Shown in pieces: positions 1-6,652 of a DNA stretch of 9,508 nt; the stretch's first letter is position 1, and each line of letters begins with the position of its first letter. Below the pieces are notes generated by a model, which ran no database searches, was not told the DNA's origin, and worked only from the letters and a program-made list of their open reading frames with translations. This DNA comes from Nitrococcus sp. (lineage in GTDB: Bacteria > Pseudomonadota > Gammaproteobacteria > Nitrococcales > Nitrococcaceae), in assembly GCA_030452365.1 (NCBI GenBank), contig JAKDMK010000058.1:1-9508 (forward strand), read 5' to 3'. The position numbers and the translations under genes were made by a program.

Positions 1-1062
1 CTCATGAGCGCGGTGGTGCCCGCACTGGAGCAGCTGCGCAAAGAGGGAGAGCAGGGGCGCCGACAGATCACGAAGTACACCCGTTACGGGACCTTGTTAT
101 TGGCGGCGTTTCAGGGTGTGGGTATAACGGTGGCCTTGCAGAATCAGGCGGTAGTGATTACCCCTGGGCCAAGCTTCGTATTTATCGGCGCTGTCACCCT
201 GGTGACGGGCACCATGTTCTTGATGTGGCTAGGTGAGCAAATTACCGAGCGAGGTATCGGCAATGGCATATCGCTGCTGATCTTCGCGGGAATCGTGGCC
301 GGGTTGCCGCAGGCGCTCGGCGGAACCATAGAGCTCGCGCGCACCGGTGTGTTGAGTGTCGGCATTATCTTGTTTCTGCTGGCGCTTGTGGTCGCGGTGG
401 TCTGGGTGATTGTTTTTATTGAACGCGGTCAACGACGCATCACCGTCAACTATGCGCGGCGGCAGCAGGGGCGGCGAATGTATGCGGCACAGAGCAGTCA
501 CCTGCCGCTGAAGCTCAACATGGCGGGTGTTATTCCACCTATCTTCGCATCGAGTATCATCTTATTCCCGGCAACGTTGGGCCAGTGGTTCGGATCCTCT
601 GAGGGGCTGAGCTGGTTGAATCGGTTGGGGCAAACGTTGAGTCCGGGGCAGCCGTTGTACATGGTACTCTATGCCGCGGCTATCGCGTTTTTCTGCTTTT
701 TCTACACGGCCTTAGTATTTAACTCGCGGGAAACCGCGGATAATCTGAAAAAATCCGGCGCTTTCATCGCAGGTATTCGGCCTGGTGAGCAGACCGCACG
801 CTACATTGACAAAGTCATGACACGGCTTACGCTCGCCGGGGCAATCTATTTGATTGCGGTTTGTTTGCTGCCGCAATTTTTGATTTTGTATTATAATGTC
901 CCGTTTTACTTTGGTGGTACGTCGTTGCTGATCATCGTCGTGGTCGTGATGGATTTCATGTCCCAAGTGCAAGCGCATCTGCTCAGTCACCAATATGAGC
1001 CATTGATGAAGAAGGCTAAGTTGCACGCTCACGGTCGCGGTGGCGGTGGTCTGATGCGCTGA
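1..1062 (+). CDS. secY: SecY, preprotein translocase channel subunit (5'-truncated by window edge)
   Basis: SecY is the multi-spanning inner-membrane pore of the SecYEG translocon, through which SecA- and ribosome-delivered proteins are exported or inserted. The visible 353 codons are open from base 1 and align with E. coli SecY from about residue 94, so roughly 93 N-terminal residues (TM1, plug, most of TM2) lie outside; the first ATG at base 4 is internal. Recognisable blocks are [39 protein letters not shown], the cytoplasmic-loop segment [26 protein letters not shown], and the C5-loop [20 protein letters not shown]. The arginine of GIRPG corresponds to the E. coli residue needed for SecA-dependent export. 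Several hydrophobic membrane segments lie between these blocks. The C-terminus is a basic, glycine-rich tail. secY precedes rpmJ by 100 nt, as at the end of the E. coli spc operon. Identification is essentially certain. Confidence 0.98.
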   Translation, partial: LMSAVVPALEQLRKEGEQGRRQITKYTRYGTLLLAAFQGVGITVALQNQAVVITPGPSFVFIGAVTLVTGTMFLMWLGEQITERGIGNGISLLIFAGIVAGLPQALGGTIELARTGVLSVGIILFLLALVVAVVWVIVFIERGQRRITVNYARRQQGRRMYAAQSSHLPLKLNMAGVIPPIFASSIILFPATLGQWFGSSEGLSWLNRLGQTLSPGQPLYMVLYAAAIAFFCFFYTALVFNSRETADNLKKSGAFIAGIRPGEQTARYIDKVMTRLTLAGAIYLIAVCLLPQFLILYYNVPFYFGGTSLLIIVVVVMDFMSQVQAHLLSHQYEPLMKKAKLHAHGRGGGGLMR

Positions 1063-1162
1063 ACTCGAGTGGTTTATCGTGTTTGCGGTGAGGCGGGCTT
1101 GCGCGGCCAGGCCCCAGTAGCAAGGTATTCGCTCGAAGGTGGACAGATTCGGAGAACGAGTG

Positions 1163-1276
1163 ATGAAGGTACGCGCGTCTGTCAAGAAAATGTGCCGAAA
1201 CTGCAAGATCGTACGTCGCAGAGGCACGCTACGGATCATCTGCATCGAGGCTCGGCATAAGCAGCGTCAGGGCTAA
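1163..1276 (+). CDS. rpmJ: Ribosomal protein L36 (bL36), zinc-binding form
   Basis: This short gene encodes 37 residues beginning [20 protein letters not shown] and ending HKQRQG, nearly identical to E. coli L36. L36 is a small zinc-ribbon protein of the large subunit that contacts 23S rRNA late in assembly. The metal ligands are all present: C11, C14, C27 and H32 (a C-x2-C, x12, C-x4-H pattern). This is therefore the zinc-containing paralogue type, not the zinc-free form made under zinc starvation. A GGAG at 1151-1154, 8 nt before the ATG, is a good ribosome binding site. It lies 100 nt after secY and 62 nt before rpsM. That secY-rpmJ gap holds only a weak stem (CTTGC 1098-1102 with GCAAG 1120-1124). 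One residue shorter than E. coli L36, which is normal for the family. Confidence 0.96.
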   Translation: MKVRASVKKMCRNCKIVRRRGTLRIICIEARHKQRQG

Positions 1277-1338
1277 GCTGTTGTCAGTAATTGTCTGGCC
1301 CATAGCTAGTAGTCGGATTCGATCAGGAGCAAGACCTT

Positions 1339-1695
1339 ATGGCCCGAATAGCTGGCGTTAACATACCAGCCAACAAGCATACGGGGGTTGCGCTTACCTC
1401 CATCTATGGAATCGGGCGCAACCGCGCCGTGGCAATCTGCCAGGCAGCGAGCATCGCGCCGCAGCGCAAGATTCAGGAATTGACCGAGGTGGAGCTCGAG
1501 CATCTGCGTAGCGAAATTGGTAAGTACGCGGTGGAAGGCGATCTGCGTCGGCAAATAGCCATGGATATAAAGCGGCTAATGGATTTAGGTTGCTATCGTG
1601 GTATCCGACACCGCCGCGGGCTCTCGGTGCGCGGTCAAAGGACGCGGACCAATGCGCGCACACGAAAGGGACCGCGGCGGGCCATCAGCCGGTAG
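1339..1695 (+). CDS. rpsM: 30S ribosomal protein S13 (uS13)
   Basis: S13 sits in the head of the 30S subunit. It contacts the P-site tRNA through its basic C-terminal tail and forms intersubunit bridges. The 118-residue product has the same length as E. coli S13. It opens with [10 protein letters not shown], contains the helix-two-turn-helix core ([33 protein letters not shown]) and ends with the arginine-rich stretch [18 protein letters not shown]. An AGGAG at 1325-1329 lies 9 nt before the ATG. It is the first gene of the alpha operon. In E. coli S4 binds a pseudoknot around the rpsM start to repress the operon. The 62-nt leader here is compatible with such control, but I could not trace the E. 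coli pseudoknot by eye. A small 5-bp hairpin (GCTGG 1351-1355 with CCAGC 1366-1370) lies just inside the coding region. Confidence 0.98.
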   Translation: MARIAGVNIPANKHTGVALTSIYGIGRNRAVAICQAASIAPQRKIQELTEVELEHLRSEIGKYAVEGDLRRQIAMDIKRLMDLGCYRGIRHRRGLSVRGQRTRTNARTRKGPRRAISR

Positions 1696-1861
1696 GGCAA
1701 AGCGCTTGATTTGACACCTGGCTGGGGATTGTGTAGCTCGGCTACCGGCCCTAGGTCATTAGAGTTTAATTGCCGCGACTGCCGAAATCAGCTTTGCCGC
1801 GTCATTCGCGGAGCGACCTGCAAGCGGTCAGCGGTGTGTGAGTCTCTATTAGGAAAGGGAT
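1696..1861 (+). promoter_or_regulatory. Unusually long rpsM-rpsK gap with a possible weak internal promoter and small hairpin
   Basis: In E. coli these two genes are separated by only a few tens of bases; here the gap is 166 nt and no convincing reading frame fills it. It contains a perfect sigma70 -35 hexamer TTGACA at 1711-1716, but at 17-nt spacing the -10 position (1734-1739, TAGCTC) matches the consensus poorly. A tight 5-bp hairpin, GTAGC 1733-1737 and GCTAC 1741-1745 with a 3-nt loop, overlaps that position. An 8-bp pair, GGCAAAGC 1696-1703 and GCTTTGCC 1791-1798, could close a 103-nt folded domain, though a pair this short could arise by chance. The rpsK Shine-Dalgarno (AGGAAAGGGA, 1851-1860) ends the gap. 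The length and the hexamer are observed; a regulatory role is inference. Confidence 0.25.
1809..1823 (+). repeat. 15-bp exact direct repeat, copy 1 (rpsM-rpsK gap)
   Basis: The sequence CGGAGCGACCTGCAA occurs here, 39 nt before the rpsK start codon, and again at 2284-2298 inside the beginning of rpsD. The flanking bases differ on both sides, so identity stops at exactly 15 bp. In copy 1 the 3' part can form a short stem (GACC 1815-1818 with GGTC 1826-1829). Whether the match is functional or coincidental cannot be decided from one sequence. Confidence 0.6.
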
Positions 1862-2251
1862 ATGGCCAAAGCGAGTAGCCGAACGCGTAAGCGCGTCAAG
1901 CGGAGCGTGGTGGATGGCATCGCGCATATAAATGCGTCGTTCAACAACACGATTATCACTCTCACCGATAGACAGGGCAACGTGCTGGCTTGGGCAAGCG
2001 CGGGTGGCAGCGGTTTTCGCAGCTCCCGCAAGAGCACGCCATTTGCCGCCCAGGTGGCTTCCGAGCGCGCAGGTGAGGCCGCTAAAGAGTACGGATTGAA
2101 GAACTTGGAAGTGCGGGTTAAGGGGCCGGGGCCAGGGCGAGAATCGGCCGTTCGTGCGCTGAATAACGCCGGCTATCGCATCACCAATATCGCGGATGTT
2201 ACGCCTATCCCACACAATGGCTGCCGTCCGCCTAAGAAGCGGCGCGTCTGA
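1862..2251 (+). CDS. rpsK: 30S ribosomal protein S11 (uS11)
   Basis: S11 lies on the 30S platform, binds 16S rRNA near the E-site mRNA exit and partners with S6/S18 and S21. The 129-residue product equals the E. coli length. It shows the family blocks [45 protein letters not shown] and the basic terminus [14 protein letters not shown]. The asparagine of PHNGC falls at residue 119, the position reported as isoaspartate in E. coli S11, and the Asn-Gly pair needed for that conversion is retained. The start is supported by the purine-rich AGGAAAGGGA at 1851-1860 directly before the ATG. It follows rpsM after a long 166-nt gap and is only 18 nt from rpsD, so rpsK and rpsD are certainly co-transcribed. 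Confidence 0.98.
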   Translation: MAKASSRTRKRVKRSVVDGIAHINASFNNTIITLTDRQGNVLAWASAGGSGFRSSRKSTPFAAQVASERAGEAAKEYGLKNLEVRVKGPGPGRESAVRALNNAGYRITNIADVTPIPHNGCRPPKKRRV

Positions 2252-2269
2252 GACAAGGGTCATACAGTT

Positions 2270-2890
2270 ATGGCACGGTATACCGGAGCGACCTGCAAAC
2301 TCGCCCGGCGCGAGGGCGCCGATCTATCGCTGAAAAGCCGCGTGCGGGCATTGGACAGCAAGTGCAAGCTTGATACACCCCCGGGTCAGCATGGCCAACG
2401 CCGCGGGCGGATCTCCGATTATGGGCTGCAGCTGCGAGAGAAGCAGAAGGTCCGGCGTACGTACGGCGTGCTGGAGCGCCAGTTTCGCAATTACTACAAG
2501 GAGGCCGATCGGCGCAAAGGGAATACCGGTGAAACCCTTCTTCAGCTTCTCGAGTCACGGCTTGATAATACCGTCTACCGAATGGGATTCGGGTCCACGC
2601 GGGCCGAGGCGCGACAGCTCGTCAGCCACAGGGCGATTCTTGTCAATGGCCGAGTGAGCAATATTCCTTCGCGTATTCTGGTGCCCGGAGACGCCGTCTC
2701 CATCAAAGACAAGGCCAAGAAACAGCTACGGGTACAAGCCGCGCTTGAAATGGCGCAGCAAATCGGCTTGCCCGCATGGGTCGAAGTAGATACCAAACAA
2801 TTCGAAGGAACTTTCATGCGCATGCCTGACCGCAGTGACCTGCCGCCCGATATCAACGAGCATCTGGTCGTCGAGCTCTATTCCAAGTAA
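2270..2890 (+). CDS. rpsD: 30S ribosomal protein S4 (uS4), assembly protein and likely alpha-operon repressor
   Basis: S4 is a primary 16S rRNA binder that nucleates assembly of the 30S body. In E. coli it also represses translation of its own operon and takes part in rrn antitermination. The 206-residue product matches E. coli length and runs collinearly. It has the N-terminal arm [55 protein letters not shown], then the S4 RNA-binding fold ([34 protein letters not shown], about residues 95-160) and the terminus [13 protein letters not shown]. It lacks the N-terminal four-cysteine zinc site of some S4 proteins; only C9 and C32 are present in that region. An AAGGG at 2255-2259 lies 10 nt before the start. 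Codons 6-10 contain copy 2 of a 15-bp sequence also found in the rpsM-rpsK gap. Confidence 0.98.
   Translation: MARYTGATCKLARREGADLSLKSRVRALDSKCKLDTPPGQHGQRRGRISDYGLQLREKQKVRRTYGVLERQFRNYYKEADRRKGNTGETLLQLLESRLDNTVYRMGFGSTRAEARQLVSHRAILVNGRVSNIPSRILVPGDAVSIKDKAKKQLRVQAALEMAQQIGLPAWVEVDTKQFEGTFMRMPDRSDLPPDINEHLVVELYSK
2284..2298 (+). repeat. 15-bp exact direct repeat, copy 2 (start of rpsD)
   Basis: This is the second occurrence of CGGAGCGACCTGCAA, beginning 14 nt after the A of the rpsD start codon and covering codons for Gly-Ala-Thr-Cys of S4. The E. coli protein reads differently here (MARYLGPKLKL), so the shared DNA is not forced by strong protein conservation. See 1809-1823 for copy 1. 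Confidence 0.6.
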
Positions 2891-2940
2891 GGGAACTGTG
2901 CCGGCGCGTCGCCGATCAATTGAATTGAGAGGTCGATCCC

Positions 2941-3942
2941 ATGCAGGACCAAGGCAAGGATTTATTAAAACCGCGCGTCATCGATGTCGAGTCACTGAGC
3001 GACCGTCGCGCAAAGATAACGATCGAGCCACTGGAGCGGGGGTTCGGCCATACGCTGGGTAATGCACTGCGGCGAGTGCTGCTCTCTTCCATGCCAGGCT
3101 ATGCCGTGGTCGAAGTCACGATCGAGAGCGTACTGCATGAATACACCGCAATTGAAGGGGTCCAAGAGGATGTGGTTGACATCCTTCTAAACCTCAAGAA
3201 TCTCGCGGTGCGCTTGCATGCCAAGGACAAGGCGGTACTGCGGCTGTCCAAGATGGGTCCCGGATTGGCTACAGCGGCTGATATCGCAACCGACCACGAT
3301 GTCGAGATCAAGAATCCGGAGCTTGCAATCGCCAATCTCACCAAGGCGAGCGAGCTCAATATGACACTGTATGTAGCGCGCGGTCGGGGCTATGAGCCGG
3401 TGACGGCGCGTGGTGAGCGCGACGAGGATCTCCCAAGTGGACGGCTGCAGTTGGATGCCAGCTACAGTCCGGTTCTCCGGGTTGCCTACAATGTCGAGAG
3501 TGCCCGCGTCGAACAGCGCACCGACCTTGACAAGCTGGTCATGGATATCGAGACAAACGGGGTCGTCGAGCCAGAGGAGGCCATCCGCTTTGCGGCTGGA
3601 GTATTGCGGGATCAGCTCTCCGTCTTTGTTGGTCTCGAAGGTGGGGATGAAATCGAGTACCAGGAGCGCAAGACCCCGGATATTGACCCGTTTCTGGTCC
3701 GACCACTCGATGACCTGGAGCTAACTGTGCGCTCAGCGAATTGCCTGAAGGCTGAGAACATCCATTGCGTCGGTGACCTGGTGCTGAAAACAGAGGTGGA
3801 ACTGCTCAAGACCCCGAACCTTGGCAAAAAGTCGCTCACTGAAATCAAGGAGGTGCTTGCGCAACATGGACTCGCTCTGGGCATGCGTCTGGAGAACTGG
3901 CCACCGCGGGGTTTTGACGAAAAAGACCGAGCTATCGGCTAG
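2941..3942 (+). CDS. rpoA: DNA-directed RNA polymerase alpha subunit
   Basis: Alpha dimerises to scaffold assembly of beta and beta' and, through its C-terminal domain, binds UP elements and activators. The 333-residue product (E. coli 329) has the N-terminal domain with [20 protein letters not shown] (R44-R45 correspond to assembly residues), [14 protein letters not shown], and [18 protein letters not shown] charged linker occupies about residues 233-250. The C-terminal domain follows with [17 protein letters not shown] and [18 protein letters not shown]. The DNA-contacting residues of E. coli alpha (R265, N268, C269, K271, G296, K298, S299, E302) are all kept here, shifted by one: R264, N267, C268, K270, G295, K297, S298, E301. 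GAGAGG at 2927-2932 is 8 nt before the ATG. The gene follows rpsD by 50 nt. Confidence 0.99.
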   Translation: MQDQGKDLLKPRVIDVESLSDRRAKITIEPLERGFGHTLGNALRRVLLSSMPGYAVVEVTIESVLHEYTAIEGVQEDVVDILLNLKNLAVRLHAKDKAVLRLSKMGPGLATAADIATDHDVEIKNPELAIANLTKASELNMTLYVARGRGYEPVTARGERDEDLPSGRLQLDASYSPVLRVAYNVESARVEQRTDLDKLVMDIETNGVVEPEEAIRFAAGVLRDQLSVFVGLEGGDEIEYQERKTPDIDPFLVRPLDDLELTVRSANCLKAENIHCVGDLVLKTEVELLKTPNLGKKSLTEIKEVLAQHGLALGMRLENWPPRGFDEKDRAIG

Positions 3943-4058
3943 CGATGGCGCCGTCGGCAGAGTCCTGATCGGCCTTGGGTGGTGTGGCGCAGGCACAAAA
4001 GAAAGAGAGCTTGTTGCTCCTCTCAGTCTCGAATGTTGCTCGACAAGGAGCTTAGGAT

Positions 4059-4442
4059 ATGCGCCATCGTAAAGCTGGACGCAAGTTTGGCCGTACCGCC
4101 AGCCATAGACAGGCCATGTTCCGTAACATGGCGGCATCGCTCTTCTACCACGAGGCGATTCGTACCACCCTGCCCAAGGCAAAGGAACTGCGGCGGGTGG
4201 CCGAACCGCTGATCACCTTGGCCAAGGAAGACACCGTTGCCAACCGCCGCGTCGCGTTTTCACGCCTACGCGATAAGGTTGCAGTGAAGAAGCTCTTCGA
4301 GGATCTTGGACCGAACTATCGTGCGCGCCCCGGGGGGTATTTGCGTGTACTCAAGGTGGGTTTTCGGCCCGGGGATAATGCGCCGATGGCCTACGTCGAG
4401 CTGGTGGGTCGTTTGCAACCACAGGCGCCTCCCGCCGGATAA
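4059..4442 (+). CDS. rplQ: 50S ribosomal protein L17 (bL17)
   Basis: L17 binds 23S rRNA near the exit region of the large subunit's solvent side. The 127-residue product matches E. coli length. It begins [20 protein letters not shown], continues with [20 protein letters not shown] and carries the C-terminal [16 protein letters not shown] signature. An AAGGAG at 4045-4050, 8 nt before the ATG, is a strong ribosome binding site. The rpoA-rplQ gap is 116 nt. It contains a modest stem, GAGAG 4005-4009 with CTCTC 4020-4024 and a 10-nt loop, of unknown significance. It is the last gene of the alpha operon, and a long hairpin begins 22 nt after its stop. Confidence 0.98.
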   Translation: MRHRKAGRKFGRTASHRQAMFRNMAASLFYHEAIRTTLPKAKELRRVAEPLITLAKEDTVANRRVAFSRLRDKVAVKKLFEDLGPNYRARPGGYLRVLKVGFRPGDNAPMAYVELVGRLQPQAPPAG

Positions 4443-4463
4443 TCCAATTTGCAGCCGCTTGGG

Positions 4464-4502
4464 GGCACGGTGAAGCTCGGGCGCAAAACCCGCTTCTGTG
4501 CC
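4464..4502 (+). terminator. Candidate end-of-operon hairpin after rplQ (no U-tract)
   Basis: A three-step stem can form just downstream of rplQ: GGCAC 4464-4468 with GTGCC 4498-4502, GAAGC 4472-4476 with GCTTC 4492-4496, and GGG 4479-4481 with CCC 4489-4491. That gives 13 pairs interrupted by a small internal loop and a 2-nt bulge, around loop CGCAAAA. Its position suits the end of the alpha operon. The following bases are not T-rich, so it is not a canonical intrinsic terminator. It could instead protect the 3' end of a Rho-dependent or processed transcript. Confidence 0.4.
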
Positions 4503-4586
4503 GGTGCGCTGGGTAGCCGCGTCGCTCTACGTCTGTCCTATCGGTACCGCCTTGTTGCGCTCTAGCACGTAATGGGACGGGGAGTC

Positions 4587-5321
4587 ATGTTTCTGCTGTT
4601 CACGGACTTCGGTTGGCAAGGCCCGTATGTGGGGCAGGTGAAGGCCGTATTGGCAACGCGCTGCCCGACGCATTCCATCATCGATCTAATGCATGATGCA
4701 CCGGCATTCCGGCCGCGCGAGGCCGGGTATTTACTTGCCGCAATCGTGCATTGGCTGAAACCGGGCGGGGTAGTGGTTGCGGTGGTCGATCCGGGTGTGG
4801 GCAGCGCACGGGCGGCGATTGCCGCGGCAGTGGATGGATGTTGGTTTGTCGGGCCTGATAATGGCTTGTTGGCGCCCATTATCAACGCCGCAGTGGTAGA
4901 ACATCGCCAGGTACTTACGCTGCCGACGCCGCAGCGCGCATCGGCAAGCTTCCATGGCCGTGATGTATTTGCTCCGGCGGCAGCCGAATTGGCGCTGCAC
5001 GGCGCCATTGCCGATCAGCGTGAGATTATGCAATGGGTCGGACGGGATTGGCCCGCCGATATTGACCAAGTTATCTACGTTGATGGCTACGGTAACGTTC
5101 TGACAGGGCGGCGTGCCGCAACACTACCATGCAGCATGGGCCCAGTGATTGGCGGTCAGCCCGTGACAGCGGCACGCACATTCGCTGATGTGGCCCCGGG
5201 CACGGCTTTCTGGTACCGCAACTCAATTGGGCTGGTGGAGATCGCGGTCAATCAGGCCAGTGCCGCGCAACAGCTTGGCCTGCAAGTGGGTGATTCACTT
5301 CCGTTTCAGCAGTTTGCCTGA
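4587..5321 (+). CDS. SAM hydrolase (S-adenosyl-L-methionine hydroxide adenosyltransferase, DUF62 family)
   Basis: This family cleaves S-adenosylmethionine with water to adenosine and methionine; relatives use chloride or fluoride (SalL, fluorinase). The 244-residue product has the N-terminal signature LLFTDFGWQGPYVGQVK, then VVDPGVGSAR, VGPDNGLL and SFHGRDVFAP. The Asp-Arg-His triad of the hydroxide-using members, known from Pyrococcus PH0463, is present as D68 (DPGVG), R75 and H123 (FHGRD). The smaller C-terminal barrel shows VIYVDGYGNVLTG and NSIGLVEIA. I see no extended insertion loop of the fluorinase kind, so hydrolysis is the likely activity. I prefer the ATG at 4587 because family members begin directly with the LLTDFG strand. 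An in-frame ATG at 4572 would add five residues and has no clear ribosome binding site. Even for 4587 the site is imperfect: GGGGAG is only 2 nt away, GGGA 9 nt away. It starts 144 nt after rplQ; its physiological role is poorly known. Confidence 0.93.
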   Translation: MFLLFTDFGWQGPYVGQVKAVLATRCPTHSIIDLMHDAPAFRPREAGYLLAAIVHWLKPGGVVVAVVDPGVGSARAAIAAAVDGCWFVGPDNGLLAPIINAAVVEHRQVLTLPTPQRASASFHGRDVFAPAAAELALHGAIADQREIMQWVGRDWPADIDQVIYVDGYGNVLTGRRAATLPCSMGPVIGGQPVTAARTFADVAPGTAFWYRNSIGLVEIAVNQASAAQQLGLQVGDSLPFQQFA

Positions 5322-5350
5322 GCTAATGATGTTTGCACAAGGACAGCCAC

Positions 5351-5454
5351 CCCGGGGGTGTGCGCTTTGGCAGGACACGCCTTCAATACCTCCCTGTCGG
5401 CGCGACGGCGGCATCGTTGCCGCCGACGGTCCCGCCAAAGCGCACCGCCCCGGG
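5351..5454. repeat. 104-bp interrupted palindrome / long structured element between the SAM hydrolase gene and mdh
   Basis: Two arms are complementary over a long distance. CCCGGGG 5351-5357 pairs with CCCCGGG 5448-5454. After a 2x2 mismatch, GTGCGCTTTGGC 5360-5371 pairs perfectly with GCCAAAGCGCAC 5434-5445. After a 1x1 mismatch, GGAC 5373-5376 pairs with GTCC 5429-5432. Inside, CGGCGGCA 5406-5413 and TGCCGCCG 5418-5425 form an 8-bp hairpin with a TCGT loop. In total 31 pairs are possible across 104 nt. No T-tract follows. It starts 29 nt after the SAM hydrolase stop. It could be a 3'-UTR structure, a small RNA, a protein-bound cruciform or a miniature mobile repeat. The structure is observed; the role is unknown. 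It does not look like 4.5S or 6S RNA. Confidence 0.75.
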
Positions 5455-5469
5455 CTAGGGCATGACGTA

Positions 5470-5498
5470 CTGACAATAACGGTAAGCAATGGCATAGG
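5470..5498 (+). promoter_or_regulatory. Candidate sigma70 promoter upstream of mdh (distal)
   Basis: CTGACA at 5470-5475 matches five of six -35 consensus bases. At 17-nt spacing, CATAGG at 5493-5498 matches three of six -10 bases and is preceded by a TGn extension (5490-5492). It lies just after the palindromic element and points towards mdh. Moderate match only. Confidence 0.3.
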
Positions 5499-5519
5499 GC
5501 GCGCCGGCCCACCGCTCTT

Positions 5520-5528
5520 TGCTAGAAT
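5520..5528 (+). promoter_or_regulatory. Candidate extended -10 promoter of mdh (proximal)
   Basis: TGCTAGAAT combines the TGn extension with a -10 hexamer (TAGAAT, 5523-5528) that matches five of six consensus bases. There is no recognisable -35 at 17-nt spacing, which extended -10 promoters can tolerate. Transcription would start near 5535, giving a leader of about 75 nt before the mdh ATG. If real, mdh is transcribed independently of the upstream gene. Confidence 0.4.
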
Positions 5529-5597
5529 AGCATGTGCGCGTGAGTGAGCTGTGCTCGCCTTACTGCGCCTTCTCAACATGCACTTTGTCACAAGCAC

Positions 5598-5604
5598 GAG
5601 GAGG
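5598..5604 (+). promoter_or_regulatory. Strong Shine-Dalgarno that fixes the mdh start
   Basis: GAGGAGG lies 6 nt before the ATG at 5611. The reading frame stays open upstream to a GTG at 5551, but those extra 20 codons have no such site and do not resemble the family. The start at 5611 is therefore preferred. Confidence 0.85.
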
Positions 5605-5610
5605 CCTGCC

Positions 5611-6591
5611 ATGAAAGCACCTGTACGCATTGCGCTAACCGGTGCCGCGGGTCAGATCGGTTATAGCCTGCTGTTTCGCATTGCCGTTGGCGAGATGTTC
5701 GGCAAGGATCAGCCCGTGAGGCTGCAGTTGCTGGAGATAACTCCGGCGTTGGCGGCGCTCGATGGCGTGGTAATGGAGCTCGAGGACTGCGCCTTTCCAC
5801 TGCTGATGGGTGTCGAGACCAGTGATCAACCAAAAACGGCTTTTCGGGATGCGGACTTCATTCTGCTAATTGGTGCCAAACCGCGTGGTCCAGGGATGGA
5901 ACGCAAGGATCTGATCGAGGCCAATGCAGCTATCTTCTCGGAGCAGGGCAAGGCGATCGATGAAGTGGCAAACCGCAATGTGCGGGTTCTGATTGTTGGC
6001 AATCCGGCCAATACCAACGCATTGATCGTGCAAGGCAATGCCCCTAATATCGACCCCCGCTGTTTCACTGCCATGACGCGGCTGGATCACAACCGGGCGC
6101 TGGCGCAGCTGGCGAAAAAGACCGGATCCCACGTGCGCAATCTGCGGCAGATGATTATCTGGGGCAATCACTCCTCGACCCAATATCCGGATATCAGCCA
6201 GGCTACGGTCAATGGGCGGCGGGCGAACGATCTGGTCGATAAGCAATGGCTGAGCCACAATTTCATTCCAACCGTGCAGCAACGCGGCGCCACCATTATC
6301 AGGGCCCGTGGCCAATCCAGCGCCGCCTCGGCCGGGAATGCCGTCATCGATCACATGCGTAGCTGGATCCTAGGCACACCAGAAGACGATTGGGTGAGCA
6401 TGGCGATACGCTCCGATGGCAGCTACGGGACTGCCGATGGCCTCTTCTATTCCTTCCCATGCCGTTGCAGCGACGGCCATTATCAAGTGGTGCAAGGGCT
6501 CGAGATCGATGAATTCAGCCGCGAGCGCATGCTTGTCACCGAACAGGAGCTAGTGCAAGAGCGCAGCGCAATTAAACACTTGTTGCCGTGA
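5611..6591 (+). CDS. mdh: Malate dehydrogenase, NAD-dependent, type 2 (326-aa class)
   Basis: The enzyme interconverts malate and oxaloacetate with NAD(H) in the cytoplasm as part of the TCA cycle. The Rossmann motif GAAGQIG lies at residues 11-17. The acidic residue after strand two (E42 in LLEI) fits NAD rather than NADP preference. The mobile substrate loop carries R92 and R98 ([19 protein letters not shown]). [10 protein letters not shown] binds cofactor, LDHNRA supplies D159 and R162, and [11 protein letters not shown] supplies the catalytic H187. The late blocks [31 protein letters not shown] and [14 protein letters not shown] are typical of the type 2 (cytosolic-like) bacterial class, not of the roughly 312-aa E. 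coli enzyme. Length 326 is usual. The gene is 289 nt downstream of the SAM hydrolase, appears to have its own promoter, and converges on uvrA. Confidence 0.97.
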   Translation: MKAPVRIALTGAAGQIGYSLLFRIAVGEMFGKDQPVRLQLLEITPALAALDGVVMELEDCAFPLLMGVETSDQPKTAFRDADFILLIGAKPRGPGMERKDLIEANAAIFSEQGKAIDEVANRNVRVLIVGNPANTNALIVQGNAPNIDPRCFTAMTRLDHNRALAQLAKKTGSHVRNLRQMIIWGNHSSTQYPDISQATVNGRRANDLVDKQWLSHNFIPTVQQRGATIIRARGQSSAASAGNAVIDHMRSWILGTPEDDWVSMAIRSDGSYGTADGLFYSFPCRCSDGHYQVVQGLEIDEFSRERMLVTEQELVQERSAIKHLLP

Positions 6592-6599
6592 TGTGCCTA

Positions 6600-6642
6600 C
6601 TCGGAGCTCGCTGAGCTGCGATGTCTCAGCTCTGGATCCGAG
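6600..6642. terminator. Candidate bidirectional hairpin between convergent mdh and uvrA
   Basis: In the 61-nt convergent gap, CTCGGA 6600-6605 pairs with TCCGAG 6637-6642, and GCTGAG 6610-6615 pairs with CTCAGC 6625-6630 around a 9-nt loop. An internal loop separates the two 6-bp stems, and an alternative AGCTC/GAGCT pairing also exists. The symmetrical location between two converging stop codons suggests a shared transcript-end structure. Neither side has a T-tract, so intrinsic termination is unproven. Confidence 0.4.
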
Positions 6643-6652
6643 CGCGCCAAAC

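Noticed and set aside
1098..1124. Stem CTTGC 1098-1102 with GCAAG 1120-1124 in the secY-rpmJ gap, as a possible terminator or attenuator.
   Set aside because: Only five outer pairs plus a weak inner pairing, no T-run, and it lies between genes normally co-transcribed.
712..1245. A 177-codon minus-strand frame over the end of secY and rpmJ.
   Set aside because: It is antisense to well-recognised secY and rpmJ, and its translation is low-complexity shadow sequence.
1281..1312. Possible alpha-operon promoter before rpsM (TTGTCA at 1281-1286, TAGTAG at 1307-1312).
   Set aside because: The -35 is good, but the -10-like hexamers sit at poor spacing (20 nt) or match only weakly. I could not support a specific promoter by eye.
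4005..4024. Stem GAGAG/CTCTC in the rpoA-rplQ gap as a regulatory leader of rplQ.
   Set aside because: Five pairs with a 10-nt loop are too little to separate from chance.
5188..5547. A 119-codon open frame overlapping the end of the SAM hydrolase gene and the palindrome.
   Set aside because: It overlaps a recognised gene in another frame, runs through the inverted repeat and resembles no family I know.
5551..5610. Extended malate dehydrogenase start at GTG 5551, adding 20 residues.
   Set aside because: The strong GAGGAGG at 5598-5604 serves the ATG at 5611, and the family begins with the residues encoded there.
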